Assembly (NCBI GenBank): GCA_025200525.1
Contig: CM045762.1
Span: 83,791,893-83,855,892, forward strand
DNA: 64,000 bases
Direction of reading: 5' to 3'
Source: Camellia lanceoleosa
Lineage: Eukaryota; Streptophyta; Magnoliopsida; Ericales; Theaceae
The notes beneath the pieces were generated by a model. The model had not been told where the DNA came from and did not search any database. It saw only the letters and a list, made by a program, of their open reading frames with translations. The translations under genes were made by a program, and so were the position numbers. Below are positions 1 to 10,038 of this stretch, piece after piece; within the stretch, counting starts at the first letter, position 1; each line of letters starts with the position of its first letter.

Positions 1-599
1 TCTTCAAGCTTGAAGGAGGAGGCTCGTTGTCCTAGCCTGGTAAGTGCTCCAAACCCTTCTTGATGCCATTTTCCCTACCATTTCACGCATTTAGGGTAGA
101 AAAGCGTAGTTTCTAAGATCTGGGCACCAAAAAACCTCCCAAAACCTTCAATAGTTCATGGTGTTCTTCACTTCCAGTGAAGAACAACGATGAACTGGGG
201 CGGACCGGGCTCCTGGTTTCCATTTGATCCTAAAGAACCACGGAACCGAGCAAATAACGTGTTTGTAGAGAATATAGTGAGAACCGAGATAGTGGAAGTA
301 CTTGGTCGTCCAGCCGGGCTAGTATCTGCTCCGTTTGGGCGACCGAGCTCTCTAGCAGCCTTAGGAACTGGGGTGGTTTGGCACGACTTTGGACCGAGCT
401 AAAGTCAAGCTTCGGTTTATGAGACCGCTCATGCTTACCCTTGCCATCCTTTTCTGCAGAGTCCAAGGGGACCATTAACCATTCTCAAGCTCTCAAGACC
501 GAGCAATCATCCAAAGGCCAAACCACAACCGCTACATTAGGATCGCCTCAAATGGGGAAATACCGCTATATGGTAGACACCGCCGCTTTAAACGCTGTC

Positions 600-2438
600 A
601 GGAGGAGTACGATCCGCCGATGTCCACCTCGTACTTGCAAATGAGCAAACAACTCCTTGGGGAAGAGCCGAGCAATGCCCTTCACCGGTGCTCTCAATGG
701 TTGAGGGAGGCCTCGCTTCCACTCAATCCTCGATCACAGAATTCTACGCCGACCGGCCGCACCAACCCAAGTGTCAACAAATACATACCGGATTATCAAC
801 GGCGTCCACGAATTAAACAACCGGCTTGGCACTCAACTAGGCTTAGCCGAGATCTTAAGGCAGTATACCATGGGCCACACCGGGGACGGTCTTGCCTACT
901 ATCTAAAAATAAGACCGGGCAAGGAGAAAATAGTGACCGGCACCCCAGATAAAGACTTGCATGATGACGACTTTTTCTGGGTGTCTGGCAACTATGAAAC
1001 GGCCGACGTACCGGGCTGGTTTATTAGCAAAAACTTTGGTAGTTCATGTAAGCCGCGCTTTCTTGCCCGGTCAATCCTCTTAACTGTTTATTCTTTACTT
1101 AGCCATTTTTTGTTTCCTTTGCAGCAATCCAGGAACTACAGGCAAATTACCAGTTCCCAAACTCCGAGTCAATCCGAACCGTGCTTCGATACAGGCACCG
1201 GGATTGTAACGAACTGCTCGGTTATCAACCTACATACAGATACTCTGCTCCCCGCCGGGGTAGAGTCACTGACTTCCTGCGCGAGCCAACTCCACCTCCA
1301 GATCCAACTTTACCTGACATCCCCTTAATCCGGCTGACCGAGGAACAGGAAATGGCCAAGCAGAGTCGAATCCGAAATTTGCTCACCTCGGTAGAACTCG
1401 AAGGCGTCCACGCTCCCTCATCCGCGCCCGGTCAATCCAGCGGCGCAGTGATTGGCCTCGCCACACTTGCAACCGGCCAACCCCGCCGAGAACACGTGAC
1501 AAGGGGTGGAAAAAGAGCTCGCCAGATCCTCACCGAGCCGTGGTCGAAGCTAAAACCGTGCAACTTCTTTGCACAAGCCAACAGACGTCTCGGCTGGCGC
1601 CCGCTGTTGAAACACCGGGGTGCTGATATCCCGGCCAACGCCTCGGTCAAAGGCGACAAGGAACATCTGTTGGCCTTCGACCTGTCAAAGGCACTCGTCA
1701 TGGCATCGACGTGGTTGGAAGTGACCACGTTCGGACACATTACCGTCAAATCGTCCGTGAAGTCAATGACCAGGGTAAGCACCAAAACCAATTCCCAGAA
1801 TTTTCCAAGTGTTTGCCCGGTTTCTTTGCTGATCAAGTTTTTCTCTTGCAGGCCATCCAAAAACAGCACCTCGTGATGGAGCGCATCCACCGACTTAGGC
1901 AGAGGGCAACCGATCTGACCACCAAGTTGAGAGCCTTGAGAATTTGGGACGGGCAAAGGCATCTTTTGACCGGGCTAGCACCGAAAACAACAGACTGCTC
2001 GGCCAGCTGAACGAGGCCGAGAAGAAACGAGATGAACTCCAAGCCGAGCTTAATCTTGTTGAAAGAGTCCAGGTAAAGATGCGAAGATGCCAACAATGCA
2101 GGGCTTCAAAGAAGTGAAGACAACTACAAAAGCGGTGTCTTTGCTACCAGACATATACTTCTGGCCTACCGAAGGAAGCTTGCCCTAAGCCCGGCCAGGG
2201 CCCTGAAACCGATGTGTTTGCCTCCACCCCAAAGGCCTTTCTGCCGGTCTACCTTGTGCCTTACGCTAACGACGTCTTCACTGCGTTGCAGGCAGAGGTC
2301 GAGGAAGAGCTTGCTAGAGAGACGGCGGCCGGCGCCGCTGAAGGAAGCGACCGGCGAGAATGTCGAGAATGAGTTGATCAAGAGAGGAATGCACCGGTCA
2401 ACATTGAAGACGAATTTGACCTCTCCCCCCTTGCTTAG
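600..2438 (+). pseudogene. Antisense additional ORF of the Tat element, spliced, Transposase_28-like (copy 1)
   Basis: This gene-like unit runs opposite to gag-pol. The N-terminal part matches the other two copies in this window (18714-19251 and 61770-62230) over the pattern YR..NGVHELN.RLG..LGL, which resembles the plant family PF04195 (putative gypsy-type transposon). Three candidate introns have good borders: 1048-1124 (GTAAGC...TTTGCAG), 1775-1851 (GTAAGC...CTTGCAG) and 2073-2291. The C-terminal exons are rich in charged heptads (NNRLLGQLNEAEKKRDELQ), suggesting a coiled coil. The last exon reads AEVEEELARETAAGAAEGS and ends at a TAG at 2436-2438, with one premature TGA before it. The start of the gene is not clear; bases 1-600 may hold a 5' exon and an intron (possible donor near 40, acceptor near 176). 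Function is unknown. Confidence 0.7.
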
Positions 2439-2675
2439 TTTCTCTTTGAATTTGCTTTGTTTGTTTTTGATGTAACCGGGCTAAATACCCCACCTTTGTA
2501 CTCATTTTGAATTAATGAAAAAACTTAACTTTTGCGAAGTGTTTGCATGGTTTGCTTGAGCTTCATAAAAACATCAACTCATCGAATCGATACATCACCT
2601 CGGTTGAGAGACCAGATCATACCATCTCCAACCGAGGTAATTCATCTCGGCAAGAAATATCTGACTTGCACAAAC

Positions 2676-3120
2676 ATTAATCCATCCAACCGGACAAAAC
2701 ATCTCGGTTGGGAATCCAAAGTTGGACAAAACACCAACTCTTCCAACCGGACTAATCCATCTCGGTTGGGAATCCAAAGTTGGGCAAAACACCAACTCTT
2801 CCAACCGGACTAATCCATCTCGGTTGGGAATCCAAAGTTGGGCAAAACACCAACTCTTCCAACCGGACTAATCCATCTCGGTTGGGAATCCAAAGTTGGG
2901 CAAAACACCAACTCTTCCAACCGGACTAATCCATCTCGGTTGGGAATCCAAAGTTGGGCAAAACACCAACTCTTCCAACCGGACTAATCCATCTCGGTTG
3001 GGAATCCAAAGTTGGGCAAAACACCAACTCTTCCAACCGGACTAATCCATCTCGGTTAGGAATCCAAAGTTGGGCAAAACACCAACTCCTCCAACCGGAC
3101 TAATCCATCTCGGTTGGGCA
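2676..3120. repeat. 58-bp tandem repeat, about 7.5 copies
   Basis: The unit (for example starting at 2732 and again at 2790) is 58 bp and nearly identical between copies; the first and last are slightly diverged. Each unit holds CCAACCG and CGGTTGG about 13 bases apart, so each could fold into a small hairpin. The array lies between the 3' ends of two convergent reading directions: the antisense ORF ending near 2438 and integrase ending at 3238. Tandem repeats in the region 3' of pol are known in Tat/Ogre-type elements and can seed satellite DNA. Confidence 0.95.
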
Positions 3121-3237
3121 TGCTTAATTTAAACAAAACATCAAATTACGAAGGCAAAGAACACTTGTATATATTGACAAAAAAGAATTACATTCTGAAG
3201 TGTAATGCAAAAAACTCCTTTGCGAACCAAACAAAAG

Positions 3238-4441
3238 CTAGAAATAGTACACTTTGAGATTGGCCGCATTCCATGGCCGAGGTATTGATCTACCATCCAA
3301 GTCCTCCAGGTGGTATGCCCCCTTGCCCGCCAGACCGGTTATCTTGTATGGTCCTTCCCAATTTGCCCCTAGCTTGCCTTCTCCTGGCACCAGGGTATTT
3401 CCCATAACTTTCCTCAGGACCCAATCACCCACCTTGAACAGTGCAGGGTGCACCATCTTGTTGTACTTCTGGAGAGTTCTTCTTTGGTAGGTGCCACATG
3501 GATGAGAGCCTTTTCCGGCGCTCTTCACCTGAGTCTAATTCGAGCGATAGCCTCGGTGTTGAGCAGCTCAAAGCTTTCACTCGAGGGTAGGCATGCCGAC
3601 TTCAAGGGAATGATCGCCCATGCCATAAGCCAAAGCGAATGGAGTTTCCAGAGAACGCCATGGGTAGTCCAAGATGCCCAAAGGACCTGGAAGTTCCTCG
3701 CCCACTTTCCTTTGCCTTTTCCAACCTTTTCTTTAACCCATCCAATATAATCTTGTTCGACGCTTCGACCGTTGGATTTGGGTGGCGGAGTGGAGTTGTA
3801 GAATTCAATCTTTAAATCTTCACAAAAACCTCTGAATAGGCGACAAATTGGGTGCCGTTGTCAGAAATCAAGATCTTGGGGACGCCAAACCGCGTTACCA
3901 CATTCTGCCAGACAAACCTCTTCACGTCTTTTTCCTTGATAGTTGTCAAAGGTTCGGCCTCAACCCATTTGGTGAAGTAGTCCGTCGCCGCGATAAAGAA
4001 CTTGCGGTTGCCCGGTGCAGTTGGGAGGGGTCCCACTATATCTAGCCCCCACATCGCAAAAGGCCAAGGGCTGGTGAGGGGAAGAAGTTCTCTGGCCGGC
4101 TGGTGGATCTGGTGTGCAAATTTCTGGCACTTCTCACATTTCCGGACATATTTTTGCGCGTCAGCTTGCATGTACGGCCACCAATAGCCTTGTGAAATAG
4201 CTCGGTAGGCCAAGGATCTGCCCCCGGTGTGGCTGCCACAAATGCCTTCGTGAATTTCGTGCAAAAATGCATCCACACTGCTCGGGTGCACACACTTTAA
4301 GTAAGGACCAGAGAAGGACTTCTTATACAACGCGCCAGATGGAGAGAGCCAAAACCGCTCTGACTTTACTCTAAGATTTGTGTGCTTCCTTCTTCTCGGT
4401 TGGTAGAATCCGTCTCGGAGGAACAAAATGATTGGATCCAT
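3238..4441 (-). pseudogene. Integrase domain of the Tat pol polyprotein
   Basis: On the minus strand from 4441 the frame shows an HHCC zinc-binding segment (HEIHEGICGSH ... CEKCQKF), then the DDE core with WGLDIVGPLP and LISDNGTQF; the third acidic residue is seen in a shifted frame as PTVEASNKIILDGLKKRLE (3602-3808). The C-terminal domain (3238-3528) contains GANWEGPYKITGLAGKGAY, the GPF/Y-type motif of Ty3/gypsy integrases, and the polyprotein ends at a stop at 3238. At least two frameshifts, near 3812 and between 3528 and 3602, break the frame. The enzyme would insert element cDNA into the genome. Identification is firm; function of this copy is lost. Confidence 0.92.
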
Positions 4442-4452
4442 CCACGACGGAC

Positions 4453-4930
4453 CTAGCTCGGCGCAGCAGTAGTACTCCGCCCGGTATCTTCAATGCTTGG
4501 TCGTGGAAGAAAGTCAATTAACAAGGGATTTGGAGACGTACTATCTACCATCGATGCCAGGCCGGCCAGCTCATCAGCTCGGCTGTTTTCTTCTCGGCCG
4601 ATCTGTTGGACTCTGATTGCCTGAAACTGCTTGAAGTGTTCCCTGACCAGAGCTTGGTACTTCGCCATGCGGTCATCTTTTGCCTCGTAGATCCCAGAAA
4701 CTTGGTTAACCACAAGTTGGGAGTCACTGTACACCATTAGCTCGGCAGCCTTCAACTGGATTGCGCTCTTGAGCCCGGCCAGAAGGGCCTCATACTCAGC
4801 TTCGTTGTTAGATGCTGGGAAGCCAAGGGTGATAGAATGTTCAATGGTTAGGCCATCTGGGGAGATAAGAACAATGCTCAAAGACCAAGTGACGATTGGA
4901 CGCCCCGTCAACAAAAAGCTTCCACATGTC
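4453..4930 (-). pseudogene. Second (archaeal-type) RNase H domain of the Tat element
   Basis: The frame ending at 4453 contains [34 protein letters not shown] and [16 protein letters not shown], the acidic and His/Glu/Asp motifs of the additional RNase H typical of the Tat lineage. It lies between the first RNase H and integrase, as expected. Near 4905-4945 the segment encoding WKLFVDGA has a short direct duplication (the run AAAAAGCTTCCA occurs twice), which damages the beginning of the domain. Confidence 0.88.
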
Positions 4931-4934
4931 CCCC

Positions 4935-5395
4935 ACAAAAAGCTTCCAGCAAACTGATGGATCCTACGAGTGGTGAGGGGTACTATGATCAAGGTTGCTC
5001 GGCCGTCCGGTTTCAAGTTCTGCGCCATCGCCCCACTCCGCCCTTGGTGATTCGGCACCGGACTCAGCAAGTCGGTCTGCCACGCCTAAGTCCGTAGGCG
5101 AATCACCAGGCTGCGGTATTATGCCGGCCGCAGGCTCTGTGCTGAGTAGTTCCATGACTTCCCCCCGTGGTGATGCGGTACCGGGCAGAGTTGGTGGAAT
5201 AACAACACCCAACTCTGTTATCGCGTCACCGGTTGTTGAAACTGTAGAAGTGTTGGCCACTGCGGTGGTGTGCACTAAATCCGCGCCGCGAACCCCACCA
5301 AGTGGTAATATCTCGGATGAACTGGCGCGCACCTCATCATCTGCCGTGGTAATATCGACCGGGCATACCGGATGAGTGCGGTCTTCAGAACGAAG
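4935..5395 (-). other. Low-complexity spacer between the two RNase H domains
   Basis: About 460 bases separate the first RNase H (ending LADFVLKTAL, then out of frame) from the WKLFVDGA start of the second. The minus frame 4964-5332 stays open for 122 codons and is rich in Gly, Ala, Pro, Ser and Thr without a motif I recognise. GC content is higher than in the flanks and the opposite strand is also open (4995-5375). It may be an expanded linker or a captured segment. In typical Tat elements these two domains are joined by a shorter linker. Confidence 0.5.
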
Positions 5396-5802
5396 TCAGC
5401 CAAAGTTTGGGCTTTGATGGCAGTGCGCGGCTGATATTTCACATCAAACTGCCCCAACTCGACCGCCCACTTAAGAACTCGCCCAGAAAAATCCGCCCGT
5501 TCAAATAAAGCTTTGAGGGGGAACTCGGTCAAAACGACGATAGTATGGGCATGAAAGTAGTGCGCCAAGTTTCTGGATGTCATCATTAATGCCAAAGCAA
5601 GCTTTTCAAGAGGCGGTACGGTCTCTGCGGCGATAAAGTCTTCACGACATAAAAGATGGGGAGGTGCTTGATTCCTTCGGCCGAACAAGCACCGCCTTGT
5701 GCATGTTGCGACACGCGGATAAAGATAAAGTTCTTCTCCGCACGGCGTGACTAACAATGGTCTCAAGACAAATATTCTTGAGCTCGCCAACGCCGGTCGC
5801 AT
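5275..5802 (-). pseudogene. First RNase H domain of the Tat pol polyprotein
   Basis: The minus frame contains LEKLALALMMTSRNLAHYF, TIVVLTEFPLKALFER and GRVLKWAVELGQFDVKYQPR, followed by KAQTLADFV, the usual sequence at the RT-linked RNase H of Ty3/gypsy elements. The upstream part (5700-5870) that would carry the RT thumb and connection is out of frame. The frame runs past LADFV into a sequence unlike the family (to 5277), marking a frameshift. Confidence 0.85.
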
Positions 5803-5872
5803 TCTTCATCCCATGAGAACTTGGACTTCAAGGATCGAAGAAAGGACGGCAATGATCCGATGACCTCATCGA

Positions 5873-6908
5873 TTATAAAGCGATACGCGCGTATTCCGCC
5901 AAATCTTTGACGTCTTTCACCGAGCTAGGCTGCTTTAACTCTTGTACGGCTCTGATTTGTGTAGGGTCCGCCTCAATGCCTCGGTTTGTGACTAAGAATC
6001 CTAAAAATTTCCCGGATCCCACAATCAAGGCACACTTAGACGATTCAGCGTAACTTATGCTTCTTGAGGATGGCAAACATCTCGCTAGGTCGGACAAATG
6101 ACTTGTTTGTTTCGCTTCACCACCATGTCATCAATGTAAGCCTCCATTGTCCGCCCAAAGAAAGGAGCAAACATCTTGGTCACCATCCTTCGAAAGTTGC
6201 CCCGGCGTTCTTTAAACCAAAAGGCATAACGCGGTAGCAGAAGAGTCCCCTTGGTGTAGTGAATGAAGTGATTTCTCGGTCGGGGCCGTGCATGGCAATC
6301 TGATGATAACCCCGGTAAGCGTCCAAGAAACTTAGCCTGTCATGGCCAGCCGTCAAATCCATAAGCTGGTCAATTCTAGGCAAAGGAAAACTGTCTTTCG
6401 GACAGGCACGGTTGACGGTCTTGTAATCGACGCAAACCCGCCATTTCCCATTCTTCTTCGGTACAACGACTGTATTTGAAATCCACCGAGGATAGTGGAC
6501 CTCCTGAATTGCTCGCGCCTCGAGCAGATGCTTGACTTCCTCCGCCACTACCTCGGCGTGATGCAAAGCTGACCTCCTTGTTCGCTGAATGACCGGCTTT
6601 GCTCCGGGGAAGACATTGAGATGATGGCAGATAAAGTTTGGATCGAGGCCGGGCATGTCATAAGGCGACCATGCGAAAACTTCAATGTTGGCCATAAGGA
6701 ATTCCACTATCTCGGTCCTTTCTTGTGCTGTGAGGGAGGAGCCGAGCAAGAAGAACTTGTCCGGCTGCTCGGTATCAATTCGCACTTCCACCAATCCTTC
6801 CACGGCTTTGTCTTCTGCCTTAGTGCCCACATCGTCTAGCACTACCAGGTCCTCCGGTCCCTCAATCATCTGAACAAATCCCTTGGCAGCCGGCCCATTG
6901 ACCGCCAC
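5873..6908 (-). pseudogene. Reverse transcriptase domain of the Tat pol polyprotein
   Basis: From 6908 the minus frame reads through the RT fingers and palm: ARAIQEVHYPRWISNTVVVP, KKNGKWRVCVDYKTVNRACP, DRLSFLDAYRGYHQIAM and CYRVMPFGLKNAGATF. The catalytic YIDDMVVK box follows at about 6117-6150 in a different frame. Another piece (5873-6097) carries FLGFLVTNRGIEADPTQI. Frameshifts near 6180 and 6097 separate these parts, so a full enzyme is not encoded. The N-terminal stretch with EIVEFLMANIEVFAWSPYDM is the usual junction between protease and RT in this lineage. Confidence 0.93.
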
Positions 6909-7006
6909 AAAGCAATTGTTTTGACATAACTTGATCGCCTCAATTTCCTCAATCGCCCCTATAACCGAGGGAATCTGATCACTTGGTTAAAGGTTGATGG
7001 CACGGC

Positions 7007-7741
7007 TCACATAGCATGAAGCCGACCGCCAAGGATCAGATTGTAAGTAGATGGCACCTGCAATACCCAGAACTCAACCTGTTTGACCACTGATCCCGCT
7101 TTAACCGGCAGGATAATTTTTCCCAAAGGCCACTCCGGTTGCGAGTTGAAACCGACCAATGGCGAGGTTGCTGGTGCCAAATCCGTATCTCGGAGTTTGA
7201 GCTGTTTGAAAGCGTCGTAATACATGATCTCGACCGAACTTCCCTGATCGATCAAGATCCTTTTAACTTCGAAATCATTGACGCGGAGAGTTACTACCAA
7301 GGCGTCATTGTGCGGTGTCTGGATGCGCTCCAGATCCTTTGAGGAAAAGCTGATTACATCCTTTACTTCCGTCTTCCCCCTTTTGAGCGCAGGCTGAACT
7401 GACAAAACTTCCCTCATGTGTTCTGCCTTCTTAATCATGCCACGAAGCTCGCAAACACGCGCCGGTTCCACTATGCCGTGGATGACATTCACAACCCGTT
7501 GTGGAGGTACATCGCGGTCATCCGGTCCTTGAGGATCAATCGAACTGATTTGCCTTAACTCCTCCATCAATGTAAAGGTCCGGATGCCCGGTGCCACTAG
7601 CTCTTCTAGGTGTTGCCTCAAAGGCGATCCTCTCGTTGATGTACGTTCGGTGGAAGGTACAGCGGTACTTGGCATTGAAGCCTCTTCGCGTCGCCCTAAC
7701 TTAGCGAGGAAGCGGACGTACTCCTCGTCCACGGATTTCAC
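7007..7741 (-). pseudogene. Aspartic protease region of the Tat polyprotein
   Basis: The 244-codon frame contains VVTLRVNDFEVKRILIDQGS followed by SVEIMYYDAFKQL: the DQGSS box is the Tat-type variant of the retropepsin active site. Downstream PSTYNLILGG matches the hydrophobic-hydrophobic-Gly motif of the protease C-terminal half. The frame ends at 7007, just before the junction to the RT frame. It would cleave the Gag-Pol precursor. Confidence 0.88.
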
Positions 7742-8013
7742 TAAGTATCACGATAGATTGGAATTTTGAAGACCGTGGTGATGCTGTTACGGCTTTCAAC
7801 CTTACACTGCATCAGCCACATCATCTTGGGGTAGTCATCCGGCGGTAATCATTCTGTTATTACGCGCTCCTGCCGGTTCTTCGGTTTGAACCTCGGTCGA
7901 CTCTTATTTCGGTCACTAAATCGGCGGACTCTTCGACCGCAAGCACTTTTCTGCCACCCTCTTGGGTGTGACGGCCAAATTTGCCTTCTCGGTTGAGGCC
8001 GAGGCATCATCCT
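7742..8013 (-). pseudogene. Decayed gag C-terminal region between gag and protease
   Basis: The minus strand between the two open frames has several stops in all frames. A stretch reading VEDDASASTEKANLAV can be seen near 7960-8010. No intact CCHC zinc knuckle is visible. It links two frames that would be continuous in an active element. Confidence 0.6.
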
Positions 8014-9240
8014 CTACCGGATATGCTCATTGATCTGCCGCATAAAACATCCCATGGTCGTAGGTTGTTGCATGGTAAGTGAGTCTCGCAGTCTATGTCC
8101 GACCGGGAGCCCACGCTTATACTGTACGATAGCAAGGTTGACCGGGCAGTCCAGTATCTCATTGAATGTCTCCCAATACTTGGAGTTGTACGCCTTGAGT
8201 GTGTCGCTCGGTTCCATCTTGATACTCAGGAGGTGATCCACTTCCTTAGGAGTTTTGGTGTTAGTCGTGAAGCGCGTTACGAAGGCTTCTGCCAGCTGTT
8301 GCCACCTCTCAATACTCCCCTCCGGTAGCCTTCCGAACCACTTTAATCCCAATTCGCCCAAACTCGACGGAAAGATAAGGCACATAAGAGCATCATTCCG
8401 CCGGTGTCCGGCCATAACCTGTCGGAAATGACTTACATGCATGTACGGATCGGTTTTTCCATCGTAAAGGGTAAACTTTGGCTGGTGGAATCCCGCCGGA
8501 AGCGGCGCTGCTTCTATCTCCAGTGAAAAAGGAGTGGCGCTCAACCTGGCCAAATCTGTATCTAGAAGGAGTGGCGCCGCTTGACGCGGTGGAGGCATTC
8601 CGACCTCCTCGCTGGCGTGGGCTCCGTAGGATAACCGCTGGAACGCCGGCACCCTCTGAGCTTCCCGCCGGCGAGCCCATTCCTTTAGAACTGTCCGCAA
8701 ATCCTCTGTACAGGCGGAATAGGAATACCCCGACGTCGTCTCCGGACGTGAGGGTCTGTAAGTGCTATCTTGCGCGCTGGACTTCTCTGCGTGCAAGTCG
8801 GAATCACCATCTTTGTAGCTCCTGGTAATAGAGATTGCCGGAGTGTGCCTCTGACTCTGGCTGGCTGAACGGCGGGAGGGGGCTGAACGGCGGGATGGGG
8901 TGCGCTCACTGTGGTTACCCGCTCCAGCTACACCCTTCCCTTTATAACGCCGCTTGAGCTCCTCCATCTCTGCCGCCATTCGCCGGATGACGGCATCTTG
9001 GTCCCGCAACTTGTGTTCCAGGCGTTTGGAGTGTGACTCTCTCCGCCGTCGGTGACCGTCTGGGCTACGGGAACGGCCATGACTTCTTCCGCGCTTATCC
9101 CGCGCGTCTCCCGCCTGTCCTCCGGTGGCTGTCTCCAGGTTCGCCATCGGATGGATGGACGGGAGTCCTTCTCTCTGCCGGACAAACTCCGGGGTGGCTC
9201 CGTCGACGGCGGACAACGGAAACTCCTCGTTGTGCGCCAT
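8014..9240 (-). pseudogene. Gag of the Tat element, N-terminal 408 codons open
   Basis: The ATG at 9240 is 46 bases inside the primer binding site and is supported by a homologous start in the small element at 23106 (shared spaced pattern VR.R..LP.I..MA.L.T.T, then SP.GRHR). The middle is a basic, coiled segment (RRRRESHSKRLEHKL). The C-terminal part holds the plant retrotransposon gag domain (PF03732-like): FTLYDGKTDPYMHVSHF, then GLKWFGRLPEGSI and FVTRF. The frame stops at 8014 within the gag C-terminus. Gag would form the intracellular particle that packages element RNA. Confidence 0.92.
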
Positions 9241-9286
9241 GAACGACGATCAGATGAACCCAGAAGACAAGGTTTTATCTGCAAGC

Positions 9287-9304
9287 TTCCCACAGACGGC
9301 GCCA
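9287..9304 (-). promoter_or_regulatory. Primer binding site of the Tat element, tRNA-Asp-like
   Basis: On the minus strand, two bases inside the LTR, stands TGGCGCCGTCTGTGGGAA. The first nine to ten bases fit the 3' end of plant tRNA-Asp, the usual primer in this group. The same site, mutated, stands at 23041-23058 in the small element. Confidence 0.85.
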
Positions 9305-9306
9305 AT

Positions 9307-10038
9307 TGTACGGGGGGAAAATATTCCGGCAAGCCCGTACTCCTTTCTTCCGAGCTCCGTTTTTGTCCGATCACCTGAAAGCACAACGGGGGTGAGCTAC
9401 CCGGCGGTGTGTGGCCGGAAAACACCTCCGACGCTCAAGTTAGAACCTCACACACCTGGAAAAATGACTAGAGAGAAGGGAGAGTGTTTGAGTGTAAGTC
9501 TTACTTACAAAAATTGTCCATCCCCCAAAGGGGTGGCGCAGACTTGCTTATATACCTCCCTGCGCCTCACATCCACTCCCAGTGATCTCTCAACACGTGG
9601 CTCTGCTATCCCATCTGTCAGCACATACACCATGCCTCCGTCAGGTCACGCCATGCTGGACATCACCTAACCCCAACTACCAGCCTTCTCTGCTGGAGCT
9701 CGGCAGCCGAGCTGCCCAATCCATAGCCGGGCTGTGCTTCACGCCCAAGCACGATGCTGGCTAAGCTTGAGAGAACCGGGCTGCGCTTCATCTGCTTGCC
9801 CGGTCGGTCTTCCTGCCGAGCAGCAGAACACCTCGGTCGTTGGCGCCTTTCCGGGCTCCGGATTCTTCAGACTGCTGGGCTTGCTTGCATCCGAAGCACG
9901 CAACTCGGTTCACCCCATCGATGCCCTAACCGAGCACCTTCTTGGCCTAGTACCTGCTCGGCCCAAATCTTGCTCGGCGTAACTCTGTCCGGCCAAATCT
10001 GTTCGGCACGGTACCAGATCATTATATTCCCACTCACA
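9307..10038 (-). repeat. LTR (5' LTR of the minus-strand Tat element)
   Basis: The inner edge is TGTACGGGG at 9307 on the plus strand (ACA at the LTR 3' end, minus strand). The outer edge is CCCACTCACA near 10036-10038, giving a TG...CA LTR of about 730 bp. The LTR start (TGAGTGGGAAT on the minus strand) resembles that of the small element at 22169 (TGAGAGGGGAAT). A minus-strand TATATAAG stands at 9547-9554 and would drive the genomic transcript. The exact outer base is uncertain by two positions. Confidence 0.85.
9547..9554 (-). promoter_or_regulatory. TATA box in Tat LTR
   Basis: TATATAAG on the minus strand, about 240 bases from the LTR inner end, is well placed for the retrotransposon promoter. 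Confidence 0.6.

Larger units (their letters stand above)
1..10038 (-). mobile_element. Ty3/gypsy retrotransposon, Tat lineage, left end outside window
   Basis: Read on the minus strand the order is LTR, primer binding site, gag, protease, RT, RNase H, second RNase H, integrase, tandem repeats, then an ORF on the opposite strand. Two RNase H domains (one ordinary, one of the archaeal type carrying [12 protein letters not shown]) and an extra ORF downstream of integrase are known marks of the Tat lineage. The right LTR (the 5' LTR of the element) is complete; the other LTR must lie left of base 1. Coding frames carry several shifts and stops, so this copy is not autonomous, yet every domain can still be recognised. 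Target duplication cannot be checked with one end missing. Confidence 0.93.

Noticed and set aside
4995..5375. 126-codon plus-strand frame
   Set aside because: It is the reverse side of a GC-rich linker in the minus-strand pol region and has no motif of its own.
9125..9670. 181-codon plus-strand frame over the gag start and LTR
   Set aside because: It overlaps the primer site, the LTR edge and gag on the other strand, so it is a shadow.
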